A program made the position numbers and the translations under genes. Source: Caballeronia sp. TF1N1 (GTDB taxonomy: Bacteria > Pseudomonadota > Gammaproteobacteria > Burkholderiales > Burkholderiaceae). Taken from it: a DNA stretch of 64,000 bases. The notes under the pieces were generated by a model that saw only the letters and a list, made by a program, of their open reading frames with translations, did no database searches and was not told the DNA's origin. Numbering within the stretch: position 1 is the stretch's first letter; each line of letters begins with the position of its first letter. The stretch lies in contig NZ_CP084630.1 in the NCBI RefSeq assembly GCF_022878925.1, forward strand, positions 112,553 to 176,552, given 5' to 3'. Shown here one piece after another: positions 16,248 to 25,526 of this stretch.

Positions 16248-19200
16248 TGCTTAACATCACGACCGTCAAGCGGCAGAACGTCGGCAAAGTCGTGGGCTAC
16301 TACGCCGACAGCGCCGACGACTACTACGCGAAGGATGGCAGCGCCATGCAGTGGCATGGGAAAGGGGCGGAAGCGCTCGGGTTGGCCGGAGCGGTTGAGC
16401 AAAGTCGCTTTGCTGAACTGCTGGATGGCCGGATCGATGAGCGCACGCAATTGCGCCGAACCAAGCCCTCGGAGACCCGAAAGGAGCGGCTGGGTTACGA
16501 CCTGACGTTCTCAGCTCCTAAGGGCGTCTCGCTGCAGGCGCTTGTACACGGTGACGCGCGGATCATTGCGGCGCACGATAGTGCGGTGGCCGCTGCCTTG
16601 CGCGAGGCCGAGATGCTGGCCGCGGCCCGCTCCACCTTGAACGGTAAGACGAGCGTGGAGCACACTCATAAGCTGGTCGCGGCGACCTTCCGGCATGAAA
16701 CCTCGCGCGAAGTGGATCCGGACCTGCACACGCATGCCTTCGTGCTCAACATGACCCAACGTGCGAACGGCGAATGGCGTGCGCTTGTCAATGACGGCAT
16801 CGTCAATTCGTTGAGCCACCTCGGGAACGTCTATAAAGCAGAGCTCGCGAAGGCGCTCGAGTTGCAAGGCTTCAAACTGAAGTTCGAGCGCAACGGCACC
16901 TTCGATCTCGCGCATTTTACCGAGCACCAGATCTCCGAGTTCAGCGCGAGGCGCAACCAGATCGACGCGAAGCTGGCTGAATGGGGTTTGAGTCGCGAGA
17001 GCGCCACGCCTGAGCAGCGCGATCTGGCCGCGATGCAGACCCGCGAGCGAAAGAGCGTCATCAATCGGGATGACGTGCGCGAGTCCTGGCTTGCGCGCGC
17101 CAAAGAACTCGGGATCGATTTCGATCGCCGTGAGTGGGCCGGCGTGGGGAATGACGGCCCAGCCAGCTCACCGGACAGCGGATTGCGCGATCGGTTAGGC
17201 AATGAACCAGGCAATGAATCGGGCAATGAACCCCGTGATGGATCACGCAACGTCCCTGCAGATGAATGCGGCCATTCGAGCCGACCGCCACAGATCGACC
17301 AGCCGCTCGTCTTTCACGCCGACCAAACCGTGAAATTTGCGATCCAGAGTTTGACTGAGCGGCAGGCGATCGTCACGCGCGAACAGCTCCTTGCGGTCGC
17401 GCTCAGGCACGGCTACGGGCGGCTGAGTGCGACCGACATTCGCGCCGCGATAGACCGCGCGCAGCGCAGCGGACATCTCATCCGAGAGGAGGCCCTCTAC
17501 CGATCGCTGAATCCGGCCGAGCGTGCGGCCGATAAGACGGCATCGACGGGGCCGACGGGACCTGCGATGTCACGCGAGAAATGGATCGCTCAGTTGATGG
17601 GTGACCAGGGCGAGGGTGAAGGCACCCGGGGTGGACGGACCCGCGAACAGGCGCGGGCGCTGGTCGACGCCGGCATTGCGCAAGGACGCCTGGAGAGGAT
17701 CGGGGCGCGCTACACAACGCACATCGCTCAGCGGCGCGAGCGTGACATCTTGGCACTCGAGTCGGCGGGGCGCGGGGCGGTCGGCTCGCGCATCACGGCG
17801 CAGCAGATTGACGCTTATCTGGCGACACGCACCCAGACGGTCGAGCACGCAGGGCTGAACGTCGAGCAGGCGCGAGCGGTCGCGCGCATCGCAGATTCGA
17901 TTAATCGATTCATGGCGGTGCCCGGCTTCGCAGGTGTCGGGAAAAGCTACATGACCAAGGCGGCGAAAGAGCTGCTTGAGCAGCAGGGTTATTCGGTCGT
18001 CGCGCTCGCGCCCTACGGGAGCCAGAAGAAGGCGCTCGAGTCGGAAGGGATCGAGGCACGCACGCTCCAGTCGTTTCTCAAGGCGAAGAACAAGAAGCTC
18101 AACAGCGGCACAGTCATCTTCGTGGATGAAGCCGGCGTCATCCCGGCTCGCCAGATGCTTGAAACGATGAAGATTGTTGAGGCGCATCATGCGCGCGTCG
18201 TGTTTCTGGGAGACACGGCGCAAACGAAAGCGATCGAGGCGGGCAAGCCGTTCGAACAGCTCCTGAAAGCTGGGATGCAATCGACCGAGATTCGGACGAT
18301 CCAGCGTCAGAAGGATCCGGAATTGTTGAAGGCAGTTGAGCTGGCCGCGGTGGGCAAGACTGCCGACTCGCTCGTGCACGTGACGCGTATCAACGAGGTC
18401 AAGGAAGCGGCCGAGCGCTATGCTCAGATCGTAAAGACCTACGTCGACCTGTCGCCGGTAGAACGCGTACAGACGCTCGTGATCACCGGAACGAACCAGA
18501 GTCGCAAGGCGATCAACGAGGGAATACAACAGGCGCTAGGGTTGAAGGGAACCGGTCGCGAGTACACGTTACTCGACCGGCTCGATACGACACAAGCCGA
18601 GCGGCGACACAGCAAATACTATGAGAAGGGCGCCGTCATCATCCCGGAACGCGACTACGCCATCGGTCTGCGCCGCGGCGAGCAATACGAGGTGCTGGAC
18701 ACGGGACCCGGAAATCGGCTCACCGTCCGCGCACCGGACAGCGCAGTGTTGATGTTCTCGCCAGCCCAGACCACGCAGCTATCCGTCTATCGACCCGAGC
18801 GTATCGAGGTGGCGGTGGGCGATCAGATCAAAGTCACACGCAACGACAAGGATCGGGATCTTGCGAATGGTGATCGACTGAAGGTCCGGGAGGTTCAAGA
18901 GACGGAGATCGTTGTTGAGTCGCATGGGCGGTCCATCAAGCTCGATGCGACGCGAGCCATGTATGCAGCGCTCGCCTACGCTTCGACCGTCCACAGTGCT
19001 CAAGGTCTAACGAGCGATAAGGTGCTGATCAACCTCGATACGCGATCCCTCACCACGGCAAAAGACGTCTACTACGTCGCAGTCTCGCGCGCCCGATACG
19101 AGGCAGAGATATTCACCGATAACCGTGCGCGGCTGCCTAGTGCTGTGTTACGAGAAGCGACCAAGACAGCTGCGCTTGAGCTCAGCCAACTTAAGCACTG

Positions 19201-19303
19201 GATTGACCACGGGCACAGCACGAGCGGTTCGTCGCCGAATGATCGAAAGATCCGAAGTAAAGAGAAGGCTGCGGGTGGTCCAGACTTGGGTATCGGTCAG
19301 TGA
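16247..19303 (+). CDS. trwC: TrwC-type MobF relaxase-helicase
   Basis: 1018 aa. The N-terminal relaxase keeps the residue numbers known for R388 TrwC: Tyr18 and Tyr26 in VGYYADSADDYYAKDG, Asp85 in LGYDLTF, and the metal histidines His150, His161 and His163 in RHETSREVDPDLHTHAF. A variable linker with GNEP repeats (about residues 318-329) follows. The RecD/TraI-like helicase then begins with P-loop GFAGVGKS at 560-567, VIFVDEAGVI as motif II, and AYASTVHSAQGLTSDKV near the C-terminus. It nicks oriT, stays bound to the 5' end and unwinds the plasmid. All catalytic parts look intact. Confidence 0.93.
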   Translation: MLNITTVKRQNVGKVVGYYADSADDYYAKDGSAMQWHGKGAEALGLAGAVEQSRFAELLDGRIDERTQLRRTKPSETRKERLGYDLTFSAPKGVSLQALVHGDARIIAAHDSAVAAALREAEMLAAARSTLNGKTSVEHTHKLVAATFRHETSREVDPDLHTHAFVLNMTQRANGEWRALVNDGIVNSLSHLGNVYKAELAKALELQGFKLKFERNGTFDLAHFTEHQISEFSARRNQIDAKLAEWGLSRESATPEQRDLAAMQTRERKSVINRDDVRESWLARAKELGIDFDRREWAGVGNDGPASSPDSGLRDRLGNEPGNESGNEPRDGSRNVPADECGHSSRPPQIDQPLVFHADQTVKFAIQSLTERQAIVTREQLLAVALRHGYGRLSATDIRAAIDRAQRSGHLIREEALYRSLNPAERAADKTASTGPTGPAMSREKWIAQLMGDQGEGEGTRGGRTREQARALVDAGIAQGRLERIGARYTTHIAQRRERDILALESAGRGAVGSRITAQQIDAYLATRTQTVEHAGLNVEQARAVARIADSINRFMAVPGFAGVGKSYMTKAAKELLEQQGYSVVALAPYGSQKKALESEGIEARTLQSFLKAKNKKLNSGTVIFVDEAGVIPARQMLETMKIVEAHHARVVFLGDTAQTKAIEAGKPFEQLLKAGMQSTEIRTIQRQKDPELLKAVELAAVGKTADSLVHVTRINEVKEAAERYAQIVKTYVDLSPVERVQTLVITGTNQSRKAINEGIQQALGLKGTGREYTLLDRLDTTQAERRHSKYYEKGAVIIPERDYAIGLRRGEQYEVLDTGPGNRLTVRAPDSAVLMFSPAQTTQLSVYRPERIEVAVGDQIKVTRNDKDRDLANGDRLKVREVQETEIVVESHGRSIKLDATRAMYAALAYASTVHSAQGLTSDKVLINLDTRSLTTAKDVYYVAVSRARYEAEIFTDNRARLPSAVLREATKTAALELSQLKHWIDHGHSTSGSSPNDRKIRSKEKAAGGPDLGIGQ
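17198..17232 (+). repeat. Short tandem repeat in the relaxase linker
   Basis: Three copies of GGCAATGAAYC at 12-base spacing encode GNEP-GNES-GNEP. It marks the flexible linker between relaxase and helicase domains. Confidence 0.7.
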
Positions 19304-19595
19304 AGCGATCGCGCTTCGACTTTCTGGAGGTTCCTCGAATGAAAATTCTCGATCTTCGAATTGACGAACACGGCAGCTCTGTGAGGCTCGATAGACGGTG
19401 GGTTTCGTCGGCACCTCGCGACTCTGAGATAGATGCCATGCGACTGAGCCGTTCCCGGTCTTGCTCGACGACGTCGTTAAACAGATCGAGCGTATTGACC
19501 AGCGCTACGCGGGGAACATAAGAGCTGATTTCATAATAGTCTTGGATTTCGTTGAACATATCGGGGACGCGCGCAAGCATCAACGAAAGGTGCAT
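19191..19595 (-). CDS. Doubtful hypothetical protein overlapping the trwC 3' end
   Basis: The first 50 residues (MHLSLMLARVPDMFNEIQDY, YEISSYVPRVALVNTLDLFN) look protein-like. The remainder turns Ser/Arg-rich and runs antisense to trwC for 113 bases, which suggests a truncated remnant or a chance frame. There is no clear ribosome-binding site. Apart from this, the stretch 19304-19680 has nothing I can support. Confidence 0.25.
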   Translation of the reverse strand: MHLSLMLARVPDMFNEIQDYYEISSYVPRVALVNTLDLFNDVVEQDRERLSRMASISESRGADETHRLSSLTELPCSSIRRSRIFIRGTSRKSKRDRFTDRYPSLDHPQPSLYFGSFDHSATNRSCCARGQSSA

Positions 19596-19685
19596 GCCGG
19601 AATTTCACCGGCGAGTGAGCACGTCCGACGTGCGATTGATGTACGTGCCCACGTGCCTCTAGACTGTTGTGCTTCGTGCTAGTTA

Positions 19686-20081
19686 TCAGACACCCAGCAT
19701 TTGCACGATGGCCGTGCCGGATTGGTGGATGTCGAAGAAAGGCACACCGCACAGAGGCGCACCGGCAGTGATGAAGTTATTTGACTGAACCCGGCCTGAA
19801 TGGGACTCATCGCTCTCTTGCTGCTGGCCCTGGCGCTGTCTACGCGTACGATGCGTGCGACATAGCTTTCTCGACTGCGTGTTGACTGCGTTGGAGCGTT
19901 GCGGAGCATTCTGCTCCTGCTCCCATCGACGAACAGTATCCAATGGAATGTCGAAGGTTGAGGAAAATTGTTGTTGCGTCATACCCAACTCCTGACGAAA
20001 TTGCTTTATCTCTTCAGCTGTCGGCCAGTCGACTTGCATGAGCACCATGCCCGGCACAGCCGCAATATCTGCTTTCTTCAT
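19686..20081 (-). CDS. XRE-family HTH protein (antitoxin-like), tail possibly frameshifted
   Basis: From ATG 20081 (MKKADIAAVPGMVLMQVDWP) a typical Cro/CI HTH follows: AEEIKQFRQELGMTQQQFSS with recognition helix FDIPLDTVRRWEQEQNAPQ. This layout resembles HigA/MqsA-type or transfer-linked regulators. After about residue 52 the composition becomes odd (Arg, Gln, Ser), so the original C-terminus may be lost by a frameshift. No partner toxin is visible next to it. DNA-binding regulator; target unknown. Confidence 0.55.
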   Translation of the reverse strand: MKKADIAAVPGMVLMQVDWPTAEEIKQFRQELGMTQQQFSSTFDIPLDTVRRWEQEQNAPQRSNAVNTQSRKLCRTHRTRRQRQGQQQESDESHSGRVQSNNFITAGAPLCGVPFFDIHQSGTAIVQMLGV

Positions 20082-20237
20082 TTTCGATAAACTCCAAGAG
20101 TCAATGGTTGAAACGATTTGATAGCCGTAGTTTCGCTGGTTTAGCGACGTTGTAGGCTTCCTGTTCAACTTTGTGTCGGCGCGCGTGTGAAACGAAGTGA
20201 CGCTGCGCCAAACGTCACTTCGTCGAAACATGCACCG

Positions 20238-20657
20238 TCAGGTTTTTCCATCAACGTGTTTCGCATGCGCTACTTCGGTTCTAGGATGAATCTCGACCGA
20301 CGGCATATGCAAGAGCACGCCTACAACAAACGTCCCGATTGCAATGGCTGCAGCAATAGCCCCAAGGATTGGTTGGACCTTGGTCACTCGCGCGTACCAC
20401 CAGACATGCCATCGACCTTCGAGCAACAAAACGCAGGTGCTCTTAACGGCGACAGTCCTGGCATCGAGCCACTCGAACGTCACGTACAGCCTCCGACACT
20501 CATCTATCGGAATCGTGGTTTCACCATCGTCTTTGCCGCGCACACGATCGACTCGCTGCAAGACGTAATGAACGAAGAACAACTGAGTGGCTGTTATCTT
20601 CGGGAAGATGGAGCCTTCGGGGTCGAAAACGACTCTGTTCAGTCTGCGTTTCTCCAT
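20238..20657 (-). CDS. Hypothetical protein with one C-terminal membrane segment, 139 aa
   Basis: Begins MEKRRLNRVVFDPEGSIFPK. A globular first part (VTFEWLDARTVAVKSTCVLL, WHVWWYARVTKVQP) is followed by a 20-residue hydrophobic helix near residues 98-120 (LGAIAAAIAIGTFVVGVLL) and a short polar tail. This suggests an inner-membrane anchored protein facing the cytoplasm. It lies in a stretch of small minus-strand genes between the relaxase and the STAND gene. No family recognised. Confidence 0.45.
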   Translation of the reverse strand: MEKRRLNRVVFDPEGSIFPKITATQLFFVHYVLQRVDRVRGKDDGETTIPIDECRRLYVTFEWLDARTVAVKSTCVLLLEGRWHVWWYARVTKVQPILGAIAAAIAIGTFVVGVLLHMPSVEIHPRTEVAHAKHVDGKT

Positions 20658-20870
20658 GTCCGCACCTATGTGTTTGCGTGGAGGTTCAGTAGCGGTTTTG
20701 CCGCTGCTTATCTAAGACCTAAGTCTCTGTCGGTTGGGTAACTCGACGATTCCAATATAGAGCTGACGAAGGCGGCGGAATTGCCTGGTAAGAGAGGGTG
20801 GAAGCACCCGGAAAATTCCGCTCCTTATTCCGCTTCCAAATCCGCTTAATGCGCAGCGGTTCGATGTGAA

Positions 20871-21119
20871 TCAGTGGTCAAGCTCCTCTTTGGTCAGTAT
20901 CTCCACCCGACGAATGAAAATGGTTTTATCGTCACACCATTCGATAGAGCACCGAAGCGTTGTATTTCGATCAAGCGGAAACACGACTGCAGATATCTGG
21001 TCTCCTTGACGAGGGGTCGTCTTCAATTGTTTGAAAAGCATAAATGCCTGAGCTTTCCCGAGGTGACGCAAGCTATTGGCAAGCTTTGCGTCATCCGGAA
21101 CGAATATTCGCCTAGCCAT
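20871..21119 (-). CDS. Hypothetical protein, 82 aa
   Basis: Small soluble protein (MARRIFVPDDAKLANSLRHL) with a strong ribosome-binding site GGAGGAGGAAAC in front of ATG 21119. The body has a KAQAFMLFKQLKTTPRQGDQ region and a beta-rich end (VVFPLDRNTTLRCSIEWCDD, TIFIRRVEI). It is divergent from the STAND NTPase 88 bases away, so the two could share a control region. Function unknown. Confidence 0.5.
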   Translation of the reverse strand: MARRIFVPDDAKLANSLRHLGKAQAFMLFKQLKTTPRQGDQISAVVFPLDRNTTLRCSIEWCDDKTIFIRRVEILTKEELDH

Positions 21120-21207
21120 GTTTCCTCCTCCGTGCCGCCGAGTTAATAAGAAATTTGCGAGTACTCACTTCAACGTATAGATTTCTGATTCGTCGAAGCA
21201 GTTACGC

Positions 21208-23886
21208 ATGAACCTATTCAAGAACATGACGAGACATCGGAATGTTCCGGTCTCATCCAGACAGCCGGAAGGCCGGGAGGCGGTGCAAATGGTTCGAAAC
21301 ACGCTAGGGGACAAGAGGGCGCCATTCGAAACACAACTTCGCGAGTTGTGGCGGAGATGCCGCTGGTCGATGCCGGAAGAAGTTGATCTGACATGGAAAA
21401 GGGCAGCCTACGAAATGGCCTCCTTTCTCCCTACACCACCGTCGCAAGAAGTCGTGCGAAAGATGGTCACCCAAGGCTACGGTGTCAGCGACGCTCGGAT
21501 CTCGGCGTTACTTAAAGGCATGAAGGCAGTAGGCGCGCTCCCTTCGCACGATGAGCACATGTGGAGGATGGTCGCTTCGCTCTGCGATCTGATGGGCCGC
21601 CCAGAACTGTACGACGAAATCAAAAACTTCGATTTGGAGTCGATTGTTATCGGAGTGAAAGAAGTGGAAGGTGCTGAGGCTCTCACCACTTCCCTTACGC
21701 ACTCGAAAGAAAAACCTTGTAGCCTTCCCAGGCGCGACCTTCACCCTATCGTTGGCCGAAATTTTATTGCGAATGCCCTGAAATCTAGACTTCTCACTGC
21801 GCTCAATTGCGCGTTGGTTTATCGCATAGGAGTGGGCAAGACGGCGATAGCGCTTGAAATCGGAAATGACCCTGAGGTTATGCAGAAGTTCGACGGCGTG
21901 CTGTTGGCAGAGATGGGTCTCGAAATCAATCTCGAGACTGCTTTGAGAAATTGGGCGTCAGCACTTGACATTCAAGTGGAGGAGAAGGCATTGCTGAAGA
22001 ACGACCAGCAATGGGAGGCGGCCGTCAATGATGCGATTGGAAAGCGCAGAATGCTCTTGATCCTTGACGATGTCGTTGGTAGCAAGCTTGATTCGGCAAG
22101 GCGAATCATGCGCAATGTTGGACGTAACTGTGTCTACCTGATTACGACCAGAGAACAACGCGTGGCAAGCCAGCTTGTAGGTAACGACGAAGGTGTCACA
22201 AAAATTGAAGCGCTATCCGAAGAAGACGGCTGTCGTGTCCTTGAATCGCTTGCGCCGCAAGCCGTTGCTTACGACAGGAAGGCGGCGCTCGAGATCGTCG
22301 GGGCTGTAGATGGCCTACCTCTCGCCCTTGTTTTGATTGGCAACTACCTGCGCTATGAGGCGAGTCACGGAGACGAAGAGCGCACCCGCACGGCTTTTAC
22401 TCGCATGACGCAGGCAGGTCAGCGTTTCAGCCTTCGGGACGACGAACGCTCGTTTGGTGAGATCATCGATCTCAGTGTCAAGGCACTTCCAAGCGACGAA
22501 TACCGTGAAGCTTTTGCCGCACTATCAATTTTCCGGGCAAGGCCCTACGGTTTCTCACTCAATGAAGCGGAGCGCCTGTGCCACATAACACGTTCGACGT
22601 TGTGGGGTTTGGTCGACGCTGGGCTCGTTGAATTGCATGACAGAAAGGGTATGTACACGGTCCATCGTGTCATCCACGACTATGCCAGCTTAAAATTGGA
22701 CCCGAAGTCGCGCGTGGCGTTACATCAGGGAGCATTCGAATATTACCGCGACCTACTCGTAACGCTTGAGGAGGGTTACACCGCGGATACCGGGACGCCT
22801 CAGGATCCGCATGCCTATTTGCGATGGCTTCGATATGAGACGCCGGAGTGGCTGGCCGCATTGGATAATTGGCTTCATCATTTGTCGCATGTAGGCGATG
22901 AAGCAGAAAGTCTGATGGCTTTCTTGGGGACATATCTAAATGCTTTTTGGTGGTGGGGATGTTTTGTCGAATATGAGTTTTGCGAGCAACTCATAGAGGC
23001 TCTGCAGCAAAGTGGCCTGTCGGAGTCGGGCCGGCATCTCGTGACGTTACTCAGACGCTTCCAGGAAAACTACGCCATTGAATCCTTGACGCCTACCGAT
23101 CGGAGGCAGGGTTCGTGGAAGATTGTCGCAGCCACGCTGCACGAGCTGATGAATCTAGCCGGACTCGATTGTCCAATTGCCGACCTGAAAAGTTTGGAGC
23201 GCCGACACGTGAGGGCGCTGTTTGATATTTTTCTCGCTGAGGCATATCGCTTTGGGGATGGAAATTTCCCTACGGCCGCCAAATGGTACAGCGAAGCGTG
23301 CGAATTATTCAGGGCTAACTCGGATCGATGGGATCTTGCGTTTACTTCGTATCACTTGGCAGACCTGAACCTCGAGTTTGGGCAGTACGACGCTGGTCTC
23401 AGACACTCCAAGGAGGCGCTTTCCTTGGGGTTGGCGGAGGAAGACCCGGAAGTTGTTGCAGACAGCTATCGAGTGCGAGGAGATCTCTGCATTGCACAAG
23501 GAAAGTTAGAGCAGGCCGTTGACAATTATTTGCTCGCAGTATCCCACGCCTACCGCTTTCAGGTTGAACCCTGTCCGCCCGACCCTTACACGGTGACTTT
23601 CTACTTCAGAATGGTGCGGGATGTCATTGCGAGAATGGAGGCGTTAAATGACGAACAGCGTGCTGTCGCGTTGGCAAGGTTTAAAACGTTCTGGCCAGTC
23701 GAGGCACCCATAGCGGACCGTGATTCCGTCGAACTGACGTTTAATTCATTTCCGGCGTACTTCGATCTCGAACTGAAGAATCTCAAGCAAGACGGCGCCG
23801 CATATGCGATAGAGGTAGAGGCCTCGTGCGCCTCTCTCGTGGAAGAAGTATCGGCGCTCTCGCTGCAAGTCTCCCAAGAAGCGTAG
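21208..23886 (+). CDS. STAND-class (NB-ARC-like) NTPase with C-terminal TPR-like repeats
   Basis: 892 aa. An unassigned N-terminal domain (1-170) precedes the NTPase. The P-loop is at 205-212, reading YRIGVGKT, so the first glycine is replaced by Tyr. Walker B MLLILDDV is at 282-289, the sensor LITTRE at 311-316, GLPLAL at 369-374 and a winged-helix MHD-like VHRVIHDYA at 485-493. The C-terminal third carries helical repeats (AAKWYSEACELFRANSDRWD, ALSLGLAEEDPEVVADSYRV) of TPR type. Such proteins are ligand-sensing switches in regulation or anti-phage defence. The flavin amine oxidase follows after 56 bases. The effector is unknown. Confidence 0.82.
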   Translation: MNLFKNMTRHRNVPVSSRQPEGREAVQMVRNTLGDKRAPFETQLRELWRRCRWSMPEEVDLTWKRAAYEMASFLPTPPSQEVVRKMVTQGYGVSDARISALLKGMKAVGALPSHDEHMWRMVASLCDLMGRPELYDEIKNFDLESIVIGVKEVEGAEALTTSLTHSKEKPCSLPRRDLHPIVGRNFIANALKSRLLTALNCALVYRIGVGKTAIALEIGNDPEVMQKFDGVLLAEMGLEINLETALRNWASALDIQVEEKALLKNDQQWEAAVNDAIGKRRMLLILDDVVGSKLDSARRIMRNVGRNCVYLITTREQRVASQLVGNDEGVTKIEALSEEDGCRVLESLAPQAVAYDRKAALEIVGAVDGLPLALVLIGNYLRYEASHGDEERTRTAFTRMTQAGQRFSLRDDERSFGEIIDLSVKALPSDEYREAFAALSIFRARPYGFSLNEAERLCHITRSTLWGLVDAGLVELHDRKGMYTVHRVIHDYASLKLDPKSRVALHQGAFEYYRDLLVTLEEGYTADTGTPQDPHAYLRWLRYETPEWLAALDNWLHHLSHVGDEAESLMAFLGTYLNAFWWWGCFVEYEFCEQLIEALQQSGLSESGRHLVTLLRRFQENYAIESLTPTDRRQGSWKIVAATLHELMNLAGLDCPIADLKSLERRHVRALFDIFLAEAYRFGDGNFPTAAKWYSEACELFRANSDRWDLAFTSYHLADLNLEFGQYDAGLRHSKEALSLGLAEEDPEVVADSYRVRGDLCIAQGKLEQAVDNYLLAVSHAYRFQVEPCPPDPYTVTFYFRMVRDVIARMEALNDEQRAVALARFKTFWPVEAPIADRDSVELTFNSFPAYFDLELKNLKQDGAAYAIEVEASCASLVEEVSALSLQVSQEA

Positions 23887-23942
23887 ACGCTCAATCAGGC
23901 ATTTGTTCGTAACTCAAAAGCTCGTTACCGGAGACAAGCACT

Positions 23943-25526
23943 ATGGTGCAGCCTTTCGATGGGACCCAGCGCGCGGCACGCGGAACTGGACACAGTCCGT
24001 ATTGGCATCGTTGGCGGATGAGCTTGGTCAGAGCGGCACAAAAGCCAGGATTGGAAGATCGTCGGATGTCTACGTCGGACCCTTCGGCCCACGCGAGCTC
24101 AACGCCAGAAAGAGACGCACTTGTGGCGTCGTATCGGGTGCCACCAATATCGCTCGACCGGCAGTCGCCGCGTGTTGCCGTTGTCGGCGCAGGCTTGGCG
24201 GGGCTCAATTCCGCTTTTTTCTTGAAACAGGCTGGGTGTGATGTCCAGATCTATGAGGCTTCTGACCGAGTGGGCGGACGCGTGCTTACGGATGTGAGTG
24301 GTTTGCAACCGGGCCTGGTCTCTGAGCTAGGCGGTGAGTTCATTGACAGCTCGCATGTAGACATGTTGGCCTTGGCGGAATATCTCGAGCTGCCATTGCT
24401 TGATATCCAACGCCTGAGCGAAACTGCAATGTCAGACGCGTACTTCATCCGAGGCCAGCATTACAGCGAGGGTGACGTGGTTCGCGCATTTGCAGACGTC
24501 GCGCCGCAATTCGCCGCTGACATAGCGCGCCTTCCCGACAACATCAACCATTGGAGTCAAAATGACACGGCAATTGCACTCGATCGCCTGTCGGTCGCTG
24601 AATACCTAGACCGGCTGGGTGTAAGCGGGTGGTTCCGTGAATTAATTGATGTTGCGTACCTCACGGAGTATGGGCTGGAGACGGGAGAACAATCGTCGCT
24701 CAACCTTCTTACGCTGATAGGGACAGACGTGAAGTCTGGATTCGCAGTATTCGGCGAAAGCGATCAACGCTTCAAGGTCATCGGCGGCAATGAACAGATT
24801 ACGCAGGCGCTTGCCCGAAAGCTCGAATCATGTATCAATCTGGAAAACAGACTTGTACGAATGCGTCGCAACGACCACGACGTTTCGCTTACCCTTGATG
24901 TCACCGGTAGCGCGCATGAGGTGCGAGTGGATGGCGTAGTTCTTGCGCTCCCATTTACGTTATTACGGCAGGTAGATCTAGGAGACACGTTCCCACCTGC
25001 TAAGCGCCGAGCGATAGACGAGCTAGGCTATGGTCAGGGTGCGAAGTTGTTACTTGGGACGCACTCGCGATTATGGCGAGATGACGGTTTTGGAGGTGAC
25101 CTCTACTCCGACTTGCCCTTTCAGACCGGGTGGGACAGTAGTCGGCTTCGCCAGGGCGAACTTGGCGTCTATACATTCTTTCTAGGTGGAAACGCCGGTA
25201 GGAAACTAGGAGAGGGAACCGCCGAAGCGCATGCAGATGCCATGGCGGCGCATTTGAATGCTGTGTTCCCTGGCGTCGCGGCGCAACGAACAGGGACAAT
25301 ACGGCGTGTGCATTGGCCGAGCAAGCCGTTCTCGTTGGGAGCGTACAGTTGCTATCGTCCCGGACAGTGGACTTCGGTGGCTGGCATTGAGGGGGAGAAC
25401 GTTGGCTCGATCTGCTTCGCGGGCGAACACTGCAGTCCCGATTTCCAAGGTTTTATGAACGGCGCGGCGGAAAGCGGGCGTCGCGCCACGTGGACCCTAC
25501 TGAAATCGCTTGGGCTCGCTACGTAG
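23943..25526 (+). CDS. Flavin-containing amine oxidase family protein
   Basis: Up to 527 aa. GGAG precedes ATG 23943, but an in-frame ATG at 24066 (MSTSDPSAHASS) may be the true start, as the segment before it has no family features. The dinucleotide motif VAVVGAGLAGLNSAFFLKQAG followed by DVQIYEASDRVGGRVLTD is the FAD-binding GxGxxG plus GGR hallmark of the MAO/LSD1 family. The C-terminal FAGEHCSPDFQGFMNGAAES completes the FAD site. There is no signal peptide. It probably oxidises a primary or polyamine-type substrate. It follows the STAND gene closely on the same strand, so cotranscription is likely. Confidence 0.85.
   Translation: MVQPFDGTQRAARGTGHSPYWHRWRMSLVRAAQKPGLEDRRMSTSDPSAHASSTPERDALVASYRVPPISLDRQSPRVAVVGAGLAGLNSAFFLKQAGCDVQIYEASDRVGGRVLTDVSGLQPGLVSELGGEFIDSSHVDMLALAEYLELPLLDIQRLSETAMSDAYFIRGQHYSEGDVVRAFADVAPQFAADIARLPDNINHWSQNDTAIALDRLSVAEYLDRLGVSGWFRELIDVAYLTEYGLETGEQSSLNLLTLIGTDVKSGFAVFGESDQRFKVIGGNEQITQALARKLESCINLENRLVRMRRNDHDVSLTLDVTGSAHEVRVDGVVLALPFTLLRQVDLGDTFPPAKRRAIDELGYGQGAKLLLGTHSRLWRDDGFGGDLYSDLPFQTGWDSSRLRQGELGVYTFFLGGNAGRKLGEGTAEAHADAMAAHLNAVFPGVAAQRTGTIRRVHWPSKPFSLGAYSCYRPGQWTSVAGIEGENVGSICFAGEHCSPDFQGFMNGAAESGRRATWTLLKSLGLAT

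Noticed and set aside
17198..17232. Tandem GGCAATGAAYC repeats as possible iterons
   Set aside because: They lie inside the relaxase coding sequence, keep the frame and encode GNEP linker repeats, so a replication-iteron role is unlikely.
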